From assembly GCA_029747585.1 (NCBI GenBank), contig JAPEVF010000081.1:1-64000 (forward strand): a stretch of 64,000 nt of DNA, read 5' to 3'. The first letter of the stretch is position 1. Each line of letters opens with the position of its first letter. Under the pieces are notes generated by a model. It ran no database searches. It was not told the origin of the DNA and saw nothing but the letters and a program-made list of their open reading frames with translations. This document shows, piece by piece, positions 13,816-24,055 of this stretch. The translations under genes and the position numbers were made by a program. The DNA comes from Pleurotus djamor. Lineage: Eukaryota; Basidiomycota; Agaricomycetes; Agaricales; Pleurotaceae.

Positions 13816-15136
13816 ATGGAACGGCGGCGTATGGGTTCGAATCGACCTGCCTCTTCTGAGGGTAGGTTCCCATGATTACCAATTGTGGTTCAAAGCTTTC
13901 CAATTGACGAAATCTCTATTCACAGAGGTGGCATGTTGGTCTCATGCAGCAGCAGGACTGTCTTCTCTTACCACGCTTTATGCTAATCCCACAACCGCCG
14001 AAACCATTGACCGCGTGAACCGACTGATAACCATTTGGCCCACCGATGATAACCTACCCGCCGAGGGATTGGATAGCGTTAAATCTAATTACAAAAAGCT
14101 ATCAACCGGACTCCATGATATCCAAGACTCAGCTACCCGCGAGGCGAAGTGAGTTGGTTCTGGGTGTTTCTTTTGCATCTAAGATAACGTCGTACTTTCT
14201 TTGACTCATAGGGCCATCGAGGACGCCATCGAACGCCTGAGTGTCCTGATAGCATTGCGTCAAGCACCGGAGACGCTTCCTCCAGGTAAATTATCTTGAA
14301 ACCCGCTGCACTTTGACGCCACTGACCTCAGACCAGAAAAGCGGAACAAGCGCCCTCGAGGCTCTTCTCCGACTGGGCCGGGGGCCCCCACAGGGAGCAA
14401 TGGAAGGGGCATGTCTATAACCTTACCCCCTCGGCACTCAGTCGGACCCATTCCATTTTCGAGAGATCCCAAGGCAAGGCGGGAGGCCCTAGCTGCCCAG
14501 TTGCCTCTCCTAGAAGGGAGAAAGGTCGCCTTCCATCCACCAAGCAAGTCTGGTGGAATTGCAGTCGACACCGATGAAAACACTTGGATTTTGGCTGTCG
14601 TTACTAAATGCATCAATGCCGACAAGAATCGGTTTGTCCTCCTCACTTTCTGTGCATAACCCGGCTCACAGTGTAACGGACAGTTATGAAGTTCAGGATG
14701 CTGAGCCACAGGAGGACGGCCAGCCCGGCATGTAAGTCCTTTCCGCTCCGTTGTTGTTCCCCTTCACTCAAGGGTCTTAGTCGCTATAATACAACGCTCC
14801 GTGCAATTATACCCCTTCCTGATCCAAATGTTCAACCTGGGAGCGCCTCACATATCAGCGCGTATCAGACGTTTCCAGCGGGGTCTACGGTGATGGCTTT
14901 ATACCCGGATACTAGTTGCTTTTACCGTGCAGAGGTTATTACACCACCCGCACAGCCCGGTCGGGTATGTCCTTCCCGCTCCCTCCCTTCTTTGTTACAC
15001 CTGTCGATGGGTTTTCTCTTACTAGGCGGGACAGTCCTTGAAATTTTCACCGACGTACAAGTTGAAGTTTGAGGACGACGACGGTCAAGAACACGCGGTT
15101 GCAGCGCATTTGGTAGTAGAATGGCCAGGAAACTAA
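13816..15136 (+). CDS. SGF29: SAGA-associated factor 29, tandem-Tudor H3K4me reader
   Basis: SGF29 is the SAGA subunit that binds methylated H3K4 and brings Gcn5 to promoters. The N-terminal helical part covers exons 1-3 (e.g. TIDRVNRLITIWP and AIEDAIERLSVLIALRQ). A basic, Gly/Pro-rich linker follows (about 14330-14410). The SGF29_C double-Tudor domain runs from VAFHPPSKSGGIAVDTDENT and WILAVVTKCI through YEVQDAEPQEDGQPG, AIIPLPDP, FPAGSTVMALYPDTSCFYRA and YKLKFEDDDGQEH to VAAHLVVEWPGN (TAA at 15134-15136). The acidic YEVQD(A/P)E segment and the ALYPDTxxFYxA aromatic cage region are family hallmarks. Six or seven short introns. Confidence 0.9.
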
Positions 15137-15263
15137 TCTGCTTATCTTTCACGCCGTCTTGTATTCGTATCTATGAGCCTATGGATCTACGTATGGACCT
15201 CAGCTGTAAATTTCAAGTTCGGAGGGAAGCTCTTGAGTTTGCTGTGGTATGTTGATTCTCAAA

Positions 15264-15385
15264 GGTTCTGGAAAGTCCGCGATGACGCAATGATTATTGA
15301 CTCCTGCTCGAACAGTCACTTGCGATCTTGTCGTTTCTAGAGTTTTCATCCGCGTTCTGGACATGTCATTTTTATTCTATAAAAG
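15264..15385 (+). promoter_or_regulatory. Hsp20 promoter: heat-shock-element-like repeats and TATA box
   Basis: The sequence shows TTCTGGAA at 15266-15273, an intact nTTCnnGAAn unit. A looser TTCTAGAG...TTTTC run lies at 15335-15347. A strong TATA box, TATAAAAG, is at 15378-15385, about 55 bp before the Hsp20 ATG. This fits control by heat-shock factor, as known for this gene class. Binding itself is inferred. Confidence 0.5.
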
Positions 15386-15438
15386 GGGGCAGCTTCCCCC
15401 AGCCCACCTTCCTCACTGAAATCTTCCACTCAAAAAGC

Positions 15439-16042
15439 ATGTCTCTTGCACGTCTCCTCTTTCGCGAATTCCAACCTGTCTTCCGCATGTTTGAAGAGCC
15501 TCTGTCGAGGTCACCTTCATTCATCGGTCGTCCTTCGCACCCTCTATTCGATGACCCCCTTTTCCGCTCAGGCTTCACCAAGCCCGCCGTTGACGTGTCG
15601 GAAGAGGGCAATACATATGTCATCGAAGCCGACCTTCCTGGAGTCAAGAAAGAAAACGTCGAAGTCCGAATTGGTGATGGAGGAAGGAGCTTAACCATAG
15701 AAGGGCATGCCCGTCGGGTAGTCGAAAAGCCTGCAAGCACACCTGATGTTGCTCCCTCTACGGAAACCACAGCCACGGACAATGGTAAGGAATATTCTTG
15801 ACTTCTACATGCTTGCGTGACTGACGCCAATCTCTCGAATAGTATCCGTTCCAACTGCAGACGCTAGCAAGCAGCTCACTACAGAGCGTGCATTCTCTAG
15901 CGAGTCATCATTCACTCGCACTGTCTGGCTACCTCGCCCTGTAGATACGGCTAACGTGGCCGCAAAGTTGAGTGATGGTATCCTTACCGTCAGGGTTCAG
16001 AAAGCAGAAGACAAGGCCAGCGTTAGCATCCCCATTGCTTGA
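15439..16042 (+). CDS. Small heat-shock protein, Hsp20/alpha-crystallin family
   Basis: An ATP-independent holdase chaperone of the cytosol. The N-terminal arm MSLARLLFREFQPVFRMF is followed by a Pro/Phe-rich stretch. The alpha-crystallin domain runs from PAVDVSEEGNTYVIEADLPG and VKKENVEVRI to AKLSDGILTVRVQK. A Thr/Pro-rich loop inside the domain (STPDVAPSTETTATDN) is interrupted by one intron of about 55 bp (donor at about 15786). The tail lacks a clear I-x-I motif but ends VSIPIA. About 180 aa, normal for fungal Hsp20. The start at 15439 follows a perfect TATA box, and an upstream in-frame ATG at 15328 lies 5' of that TATA box. Confidence 0.92.
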
Positions 16043-16246
16043 ACGATATATCCACCGTTGTAATATGTATTCGTGCCCATATCCACAACTCCTTCTATGT
16101 AGTAGATAATTTCTCAANTTTTTATCCATCTTGTGCCTCGAGATGATCAATAAATTCAGAATCAGAGTCAAGCGCTAGGATCAGCTTCAACGCGTCAACG
16201 CGTCTAGCACACCTTCATTTCCTCCTCCCACGCGCATTATTTTGTC

Positions 16247-17507
16247 ATGGCATCTCCAGAAGTCCTGCCCCCTTCTGATGCCTTCGAATACGAGGATTCC
16301 GATGGTGAAGAAGGCGTCGACCAGCTCTACTCTGAATCAGACAATGAAGCCGATGGAGCTGGAAAGAAGCCCACATCTAAAAGGTTGAGGCCTTTTGGTC
16401 AAGCACTTCTGCCTCAGCAAAAACTCGAAAATATCATTCAAAACGATGGTAATTACACAGCTCCGACCGTTACGTGGTATACTAATCCTTCTGGTAAGGC
16501 GTTACTGGTGGGCTGGCCTTGTCAAAGGAGGCGTTGTTCCTTGTGTCAGTTGCAACCGTGTGTCCTTGTTTTTTCTTCAAGTTTCTTCTCCGTTCATAGT
16601 CATATCTATTAGGAGGAATTTGTCAAAAAGTTGGCACAAGCTGGTTGTCGACAGGCCCACGCCGAACGACGAGTGCTCATCAACTATCGCGACATGTGTG
16701 AGCCCAACTTGTGTGGAGTTACATGCGCCAGCTTCTAACGCGAGACCTCTCTAGCTTTGGCTACGCAGCAGTATCAAGAGTTCATGTTTCTCCAAGGTAG
16801 GGTGGCTCTAGGTTCAAAAGCCAATTAGATTCCTGACCGCGCTTTCAGACACCATACCTACACCAATGACGCTTCGTGAAGCCCTAAAATTACGTGAAGC
16901 TCGAGAAGCCGACTTGCTAGAAGACGATCCTGCTATGCTCGGAGGGCCCTCGGTGGTTGCATCTGTTGCACCGTCAGAAACCGCTTCCGTAGCTGCTTCC
17001 GATGACAATGTTTCTGTTTCCTTCTCGAGACCCACGAGGCCCAAACCCGTGCATGCAAATGGACGATCAAATGGTTCAGGCTCGAGCTTGAGACCCGATA
17101 GGCCGGAACTGTACCCAAAACGTCCCACTCCGTTGCGCGAAAGCATCTCAGCAAGCGTCTCCCGGACTGGTAGTGTCGAAGTACAACGAGCAGCGGAGCC
17201 TACGTCCACGCCCGCTGGAGATGGACATGGAAATGGAAATGGGAGGTCCTCTTCAATATCTACAACCGTCGCCAATGGAGAAACTTCAACTCACGCCAGT
17301 CGTTCGCCAACCACAACCCCTGCTACCATGAGAGATGAAGCACAACCGTCGCCTCGAGGTTTTGGTCAACTCCTTGGCCCCGGTCAGCCTCCACCATTAG
17401 CTGGGCCCGCTAGTGGCTTCCTTGCAGAAGCAAATGGTCCGTTTGTCCACGCTGGTTCTACCATCCCTGGACGAACTATATACTCCCAGCAGCGCGCACC
17501 ACCATAG
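16247..17507 (+). CDS. CBF/NF-Y-type histone-fold protein, Dpb3/POLE4/CHRAC-like
   Basis: Proteins of this type pair with a partner histone fold in DNA polymerase epsilon or chromatin-remodelling complexes. An acidic N-terminus (YEDSDGEEGVDQLYSESDNE) is followed by the histone fold, split over small exons: GQALLPQQKLENIIQNDG, LALSKEALFLVSVAT, EEFVKKLAQAGCRQAHAERR and VLINYRDM. The family-typical extension (FLQDTIPTPMTLREALKLRE) comes next. After that is a long Ser/Thr/Pro-rich tail of about 190 aa (about 16920-17507) that yeast Dpb3 and human POLE4 lack. Exon joins at 16450-16500 and 16557-16612 are mine. Assignment to Dpb3 rather than another NF-YC-like subunit is uncertain. Confidence 0.7.
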
Positions 17508-17630
17508 CACTTTACTCCCGATCATCCGTTATCTTATCTTATCACTGTTGCCTTCCTGTAATACATCACTTCTTCTCGAAGTTCTGTTCAAGGTCTTCGC
17601 TGTACTTACTCGCATCCTTGCATCGTGACA

Positions 17631-19157
17631 ATGACCCCTACCACCACCGCCCAGATGCTGCCAGTCATTGACATTAACCCTTTTGTTTCGTCCTCTTCCC
17701 CAGAATCCCGCAATGCAGTAGCTGCGGCATTGCACAAGGCTTGTGTGGAATATGGCTTCTTCTACCTCGATATATCCTCCTATGTCGACCCATCTGAACC
17801 CGAAGAACTTACGACGTTGGCGAGACAGTTCTTTCATTCACCCCAAGAGGAGAAGGATAAGATTTCTCTGTCCAAGAATGATCATGCAAGAGGTTGGATA
17901 GACTATATGCGCGTCCTTGAGGTCATGATCCGTTGACTCTTGTCTGACAATGCTAGGGTACGCACGGCTCAAGGAGAATGTCACGAACGGCAAGGCAGAT
18001 AATCACGAAGGAATCGACTTGTATCGTCCCGTCGAGAACCCGGACAAGTCCAAACCTCTCTGGGGTGAGAACCTCTGGCCATCGATCCCTGGGTTCCGAG
18101 AGAAATACGAGAAATGGGTTGAGAAGATGAAGGTCTTGGGACTTATAGTCATGGAAGCGTGAGTGCCTCTCGCACTGACTTGGATAGTATTATACTCGAT
18201 GTTGGTTCTTAGAATGAGCATTGGACTCGGCGCAACGCCTGAGGAATGGAAACGACTACGGGCACAAGTCGATGACAGTTTCTGGGTTATGCGCATCATA
18301 GGTTGGCACAGAAGTCAATTTTAGCTTTTAACAGCTTTTAATTTTTGACTTTGTATAAGGTTATCCTCCACTGCCCAATGACCACGACGGATTCTCTTGC
18401 GGGGCTCACAGGCTCGTGGTTACATATCTTCGTTCTTCCATTCCCTGGCTAACGCCAACACCAACTCAGAGATTATGGCTGTCTAACGTAAATGTTCATT
18501 CTGTCATGATGAGTTCACCTTTGCTCAAAGTAACCACCCAAGGTTCCTCTACGCCGATCCCACTCCAAATGCTCTGCAAGTCTTCCTCCCTCAGATCGCG
18601 AAAGCCACCAGCGCAAGTTCGGTCACCGCAGGCCTGCCCTCCGAAGAGGGTGGGGTGAACGGCGTATGGATCACCGCCGATCCGCTCCCTGGATGCGTTG
18701 TTTGTAACATTGGAGAAAGTAGGTTCTTCATTTCGTCGAGGGTTTGGCTAGAAATTGATGCTTGATTGTCCAGTGTGGGAGATATGGACGAACGGTCTCT
18801 ATCGTTCAACGCTGCATCGTGTGATACACAGATCATCCAATTATAGGTGCGCACGTACTGTCTTGATTGATGTCATATTCAGACGTTCACCGTCCAAACC
18901 CTGCCCATTCACCCAGAGTTTCGTGAGTCTTATATTGCCCCAAGTGTTCTTGTGACTACTAAAGAGTGTCCAGCATACCTTTCTTCTTCGAACCGAACTT
19001 TGATGCCCACATCGAGCCGTTGCCCGCTGCAAAGCGTTTTCAAGAGAAGGAGCGCGCTTCGAATGGTTCCAGCAAGGAGTACGCTCCGATTGTTTATGGT
19101 AATTTCTTGATGGGAAAGGTCACGAATAATTTCGCTGGTGGTAGCAAGTACGATTAG
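17631..19157 (+). CDS. 2-oxoglutarate/Fe(II)-dependent dioxygenase, isopenicillin-N-synthase-like
   Basis: An oxidoreductase of the DIOX_N plus 2OG-FeII_Oxy architecture. Substrate unknown. The N-terminal domain has LPVIDINPFV, ALHKACVEYGFFYLD and RQFFHSPQEEKDKISLS. After introns come ARLKENVTNGKADNHEGIDL and MRIIGYPPLPN. The iron-binding facial triad can be read as H-x-D in GAHRDYGCLTFLYADP plus the distal His in STLHRVIHRSSNYR. The R-x-S 2-oxoglutarate motif spans the next join (YRVSSIPFFFEP). The H-R-D join needs an intron starting with GC (about 18412-18470), so either it is a GC-AG intron or the read is imperfect there. The C-terminus ends VTNNFAGGSKYD. About 370 aa, family-normal. Confidence 0.85.
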
Positions 19158-19319
19158 ATTCAGGCTCCTGTGAATTGATCATGATGCATGATGGTGTACT
19201 GATAAGATAAGGCCGGATTTTGTGCAGTCATGACTTGGTCACGGATTTTGGCCCCTCGGCTTCGTTATTCCTTCCATCGATCTCTGCTTGTCCCCGGATT
19301 CAGGACTTCGTATCGCCCC

Positions 19320-20914
19320 ATGTCGCTCAAGGTTTCCATCGAGACCGTCAGGTCACCCATAAAAGAGCTTCTCCTCAGTGTCTCCAAGGATGGCGCAGAG
19401 CTTGTTGGCACATCCAGTGAAGATCAAACTGAGGTCGCATCTTGGGTTGAGAAAGTCGGACGCGAGGAAGTAGGGACAGAGGCTTCGATTCCGGTACGCT
19501 TGCCACTATGTCTCGCGTCGATGCTATCATCCGAACGATCCCGAACTAGGAACTAGAGACCCAGTTGCTGCAGAAGACGTACCTCGTCTCTAACTATCTC
19601 ACTGCTGCAGATGTCGCCTTGTACGGTGCACTCCATCCCATAATAGTGAGTACCCTATACCTCCCAGTCGCTCACATATTTACGAAAAATCGACAGTCTA
19701 AACAACAACCAGCACAATACTTTTCAACCCCCTCCGTTACACGTTATTTCGGCCATCTACAGGCCCAGCCTGTCGTCAAAGAGGCTGCTAGTAGTCTCGC
19801 CCCCAACTTTTCTGAAGTACCATTCGATCTCGAAGCAGCACCGAAATTAGAACGCAAAGCTGAACCCTCGCAAAAGAAAAAGAAGGCCAATNCCCCCCGC
19901 CGCCCCCTCCGATGCTACGGCCCCCGTAGAAGCGGCCGTAGAAGCCTCAACATCAGCTCCTGCAAAAGAGAAACCTGCTAAAGAGAAACAGCCAAAGAAG
20001 GAGAAGAAAAAGGATAACTCTGCTGCCGACCAAAAGAAGGCAGCTGCCGCAGAAGCGGATGCTGGTGAACCTGCGCCTTCAATGATTGACTTGCGAATTG
20101 GCCGAATTGTAGATAGTGAGTTTTTTCTTTGAATTCTTGATGCGACTCTGACCCTCTGCAGTCAAAAAGCACCCGGACGCGGACAGTCTCTACGTTGAGG
20201 TACATTCGTTTCAATTGTCACTTAGACCTGCGAGTTAACTAACAAACTCGAACAGCAAATCGACATTGGAGAAGAGACCGGTCCACGAACCGTTGTTTCT
20301 GGTCTTGTGAACTACATACCCATAGAGCAGATGCGGGATAAGTACCTTGTCGCTGTTGTATGTCTCTCCATTTTCTCATCGTTCATCTCACCTCAAAAAA
20401 GTCTTCAGTGCAATCTCAAGCCTGCCAACATGCGTGGAGTCAAGAGTTTCGCCATGGTTCTTTGTGTAAGTCGAATGAAAGAAATACGGCCTAGCAGCTC
20501 ACAGTTTCTGTTAGGCTACCTCCCCAAATGGGAAAGAGGGCGGTATTGAACTTGTTCAACCCCCTGCAAACGCAAAGCCAGGAGATCGCGTGTACTTTGA
20601 AGGTGCTGACTACGAAAGTAAGTCTGTCGCGTTTGGGTTCCAGAGACAATGGCACTGAGCTTGGTTCTAGACGCTACACCACTTTCTCAGTTGAATCCTA
20701 AGAAGAAGATTTTCGAGACGATACAACCCGGTGAGCCGTTTGTCATTATAGTGCTTCTCAATTCCTGANTTTTTTGTTTCAATTTCAAGGTTTTACGACA
20801 TTGGATACGCGTGAGGCCGCCTGGATAAACCCAGCCACCAAGAGCGTCCATCGGATTCGTACCAAAGACGGGGTTTGTGTCGCACCTACGTTTGTCGGGG
20901 CTTCATTGTCGTAA
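19320..20914 (+). CDS. ARC1: tRNA-aminoacylation cofactor Arc1/G4p1 with EMAPII-like tRNA-binding domain
   Basis: Arc1 holds glutamyl- and methionyl-tRNA synthetases together and delivers tRNA. The N-terminal GST-C-like half shows MSLKVSIETVRSPIKELLL and YLVSNYLTAADVALYGALHP. A Lys/Ala/Pro-rich hinge (about 19850-20090, KKEKKKD, AAEADAGEPAPS) follows. The C-terminal OB-fold tRNA-binding domain has SMIDLRIGRIVD, KKHPDADSLYVE, ETGPRTVVSGLVNYIP, CNLKPANMRGVKSFAMVLC, GIELVQPPANAKPGDRV and FETIQPGF. Small introns interrupt it. N19892 in a C run marks a frame break in the hinge, probably a run-length error. Stop at 20912-20914. Confidence 0.9.
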
Positions 20915-21082
20915 AGTTAGGATACATATAATGCTCAATATAAATCTCATATCGTTGTAAACAAGTCGCCAANCCNTGCAGTTGCCGAACAGTGGCCCTG
21001 GAGGGATTTCGCTCAAACACCTGGGTAGCTTTATAGACGGGCGCCTCCGTTCTTCTTCCAGACGCCCAACACTTGTTTCCTG

Positions 21083-21788
21083 ATGCTACCTCGGTCACGA
21101 ATATTTGCTCAAGCCGTTCGAACGTTCTCCTCCTCCGCGAGGGCAAATGCTCATGTCTCCCACATAGGCAGAGAGCCCATCAAATTTCCCGAAACCGTAA
21201 CCCTTTCCCCGTCACCGACATCCATCTCCGTCACTGGACCACTAGGCACCACGTCCGTTCCCCTCCGGCCATACATGAAAATCGACTTTCCTCAAAATGA
21301 CACGATGACAATAGTCGTAGAAGACCCGGAGATCAAGGAACAACGGGCTATGTGGGGAACGACGCGTACCCTGATCTATAACGCCATTGTTGGTATGACG
21401 GAGGGCTTCACTGTCCCGTTGTACCTGGTTGGTGTGGGGTATCGAGTGATGCTGGAGGACGACCCACGAGGGAAGGTCGATGGATGTAATGGCCAGAGAC
21501 TCAATATGAAACTCGGGTACTCGCATTTTGTCTACGTGCCAATACCCGCGCATATCAAAGCCGAAGTCCCTTCACCGACGAAAATCGTGCTGTCGTGTAC
21601 GGACAAACATCAACTCGGTCTTTTTGCCGCAAAGGTCCGCAGTTATAGGAAACCTGAACCATATAAAGGAAAGGTATGAGACACCTTCCCTACGCCTTTT
21701 TCTTCACAGCCTGACCATTTGGTGTTAATGACAGGGTATCTTCGTTGGAACCGAGCAAATCCGCATCAAGACGGTGAAGAAGAAGTAG
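21083..21788 (+). CDS. MRPL6: Mitochondrial large-subunit ribosomal protein uL6m
   Basis: A protein of the mitochondrial 54S ribosomal subunit. It starts with a basic Ser-rich presequence (MLPRSRIFAQAVRTFSSSAR). Two uL6 repeats follow: SHIGREPIKFPETVTLSPSP, GPLGTTSVPLRPYMKIDF, MWGTTRTLIYNAIVGMTEGF and LYLVGVGYRVMLE. Next come LGYSHFVYVPIP, the HQLGLFAAKVRSYRKPEPYK signature, and GIFVGTEQIRIKTVKKK after a single intron (about 21675-21735). About 215 aa, normal. The 168-bp gap to ARC1 contains two Ns (20973, 20976). Confidence 0.94.
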
Positions 21789-22172
21789 ACTCTCTCAGTG
21801 TAGACGTCCCCTCTTCTTCAGTGTGCCCTCAGCACCACCCTTTCTATATCATCGTTCGGGGAGTCGCCAATAGTTCACTGTGCACGCCGTAGAAGTGTGC
21901 AGCACATCCCCCGAGACTACATCGTCGGCACTCGTGTAATCACACCTAGATTTAAATAATGCGATATTTGAGTAGCTCATGGACGTTCTGGCAAATTGAG
22001 GTCGCAGCCACCAAACACTTGAATTTTGGAATCGAAATCGGGCTCTCGCAGAATGAGTGTAAAAATAAGCGCGCAACCCCGAAACGCAGCTCGCCGTGTT
22101 CGCCTCCATCATCGACAGTCACATTCTTTTCCACTTATCACCAGCGTCCGGAGCTCCCAATCTCATCCAATA

Positions 22173-23020
22173 ATGTCCGTCTGCCCACCATTTGCCCCGT
22201 TCTTCGGGTTCGCTGGCGTCGCGTCCGCTGTAAGCTTCTCAACTAACGTCTCCTCCTTCCCGACTCAGTCTCAATGTTGGCGTTATTTAAGATGATTTTC
22301 AGCAGTACGTCGTCATTTCGCTGATATCTATCTCAATATCTCAGTAAAATTGAAATAGCCATGGGTGCTGCGTATGGAACGTCCAAGTCTGGCATCGGAA
22401 TCGCTGGTTTGGGCACATTCAAACCTGAGCTCATCATGAAGGTTCGACTTCATTCGTCTTCATCTTGCGGCGAGCAGGTAAACTGACATTGAGATTCAAT
22501 GCTAGGCTCTGATCCCTGTCGTCATGTCTGGTATCATCGCCGTGTACGGACTCGTAGTTTCAGTCCTCATTTCCGGAGCAAGTCAGTCCCGACTTCCACA
22601 GTGTTCTCCTTCTCTCCATGCTCGTGCTGATTCTGTGGTGAATTTGCAGTTAAACCTGGAAATTACTCCCTCTTTTCTGGATTCGTGCATTTAGCCGCGG
22701 GTCTCGCTTGTGGAATGACTGGACTGTCTGCTGGGTATGCTATTGGTTATGTTGGTGATTCTGTGCGTATTTATTCCCTTCCGGCTTGGTTTCAACCTTC
22801 GGTTCTGACAGCCTTCTAGTGCGTACGTGCGTATGTACAGGAAGCCAGAGTATACGTGTCCATGATCCTTATACTCATCTTCGCCGAAGTCCTTGGTCTC
22901 TACGGGTAAGGCCTACCATCCGTCTACACTTGACGGCGCATCTGACAGTATTTGCATGGAAACAGACTCATAGTCGGGCTGATCATGAACTCAAAAACTC
23001 TGTCCATCGAAGTGTGCTAG
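22173..23020 (+). CDS. VMA3: Vacuolar H+-ATPase proteolipid subunit c
   Basis: Forms the proton-carrying c-ring of the V-ATPase Vo sector. Six or seven very short exons join to give [19 protein letters not shown], then [44 protein letters not shown] and [13 protein letters not shown]. Then come [56 protein letters not shown] and [20 protein letters not shown]. The carboxylate that carries the proton is the Glu in FAEVLGLYG. Four transmembrane helices, about 160 aa, as expected. It ends LSIEVC (TAG 23018-23020). The intron density (exons of 13-150 bp) is high even for this window. Confidence 0.93.
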
Positions 23021-23175
23021 TTCATCGTCTTCGTATATCCCGTTGCATGTACTGCGATTCCACCACGCATCATATTTTGCAACATGGTCCGAGAAATTGA
23101 GAAAGGATTATCGTGAACGCGTGACAGGCAGTGTAACAACGAGAGAGAGAGAGGAGATCAGACTTCTCGCTAGCT

Positions 23176-23855
23176 CTAGCGAGAACCAGAAGATGAACGT
23201 GAGGTTGAACGGCCCCTGCGCCTGGAGGCATGACGCTTGCGCGCAGGAGACCGTGAACTACGCGAAGGACTTGATGAAGAATCTGAATCTGAGCCGCTTG
23301 AATCTGAACTAGAGTCTGAGTCGCTGTCGGAGCTTGAGGCACTTGAGCTGGAGGAATCAAGAACCCGAGATGTGAGGGCCTTGTAAACGGAAAAAGATCT
23401 GGAATGACGCACCTTCTCCCGCGTTTCTTTGAGGGTCCAGCATCATCTCGCTCTCTTTCTTTTTCCTTGGCCTCCAATATTTTGTTTGCAGTGCCCGCCC
23501 TGAGCAAAAGCGAATACCATGCGAGGTCAGAAGAGAACCGCGTGTCAGCATGCCCAACTTACTTGGTTTTGAACTCTTCGGGGACCTCAACAGAGGGCTT
23601 CCCAGCAGATTTGAGCTTGGCCAGTATATTCGGTTTCTCCAATTGCTGTGTGCGCGACGGCCTCGAGACGTATGGTCTGGTGGATTTACATTGATAAGTG
23701 TAATGACCTGGATGTTCAGTGGACCGAAGTTAGCCAGCTGACCTCTAGCAAAATGATAAATTGCACATGCCAGTATTCAAGCACTTTTGGCAGACAGTAG
23801 ACGATGTGGCCCGTGGGTTGTTGGCGGATTTGTGATGCGGTGCGTATTTCGACAT
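23176..23855 (-). CDS. Zinc-knuckle SR-like protein, ZCCHC10 type
   Basis: A likely nuclear, RNA-associated protein. Exon 1 (from 23855) reads MSKYAPHHKSANNPRATSST, then VCQKCLNTG. The next exon completes the CCHC knuckle: C-x2-C-x4-H-x4-C (CQKCLNTG|HYTYQC). Then come STRPYVSRPSRTQQL and LKSAGKPSVEVPEEFKTK, a lysine-rich helix (NKILEAKEKERERDDAG) and a C-terminal Ser/Asp then Ser/Arg tail (e.g. SSDSSGSDSDSSSSPSRSS, RRRGRSTSRSSSGSR). This is the domain order of ZCCHC10 homologues. Four exons. It is tail-to-tail with VMA3 at about 155 bp and divergent from the next gene. Confidence 0.8.
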
Positions 23856-24055
23856 GGAGGTTGTGGTTTGTTCTGATCGTTGCTTAGACGCCGGAGCGCC
23901 CATCAGCCACTTCCCACTTCACGCCCATCACCCCTTCCATGTAATTCCATACTCAAACTGAGCATGTATGACTCGACACGGGAAGCTTCTGACGCAGTAA
24001 ATTCCTTAAATCCCTCCGAAATGTCTGCGCTGCTCAGTCTACTCCCCAAGACGCG

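Noticed and set aside
15372..15854. Minus-strand open frame across Hsp20
   Set aside because: It is antisense to a clear alpha-crystallin gene with no features of its own.
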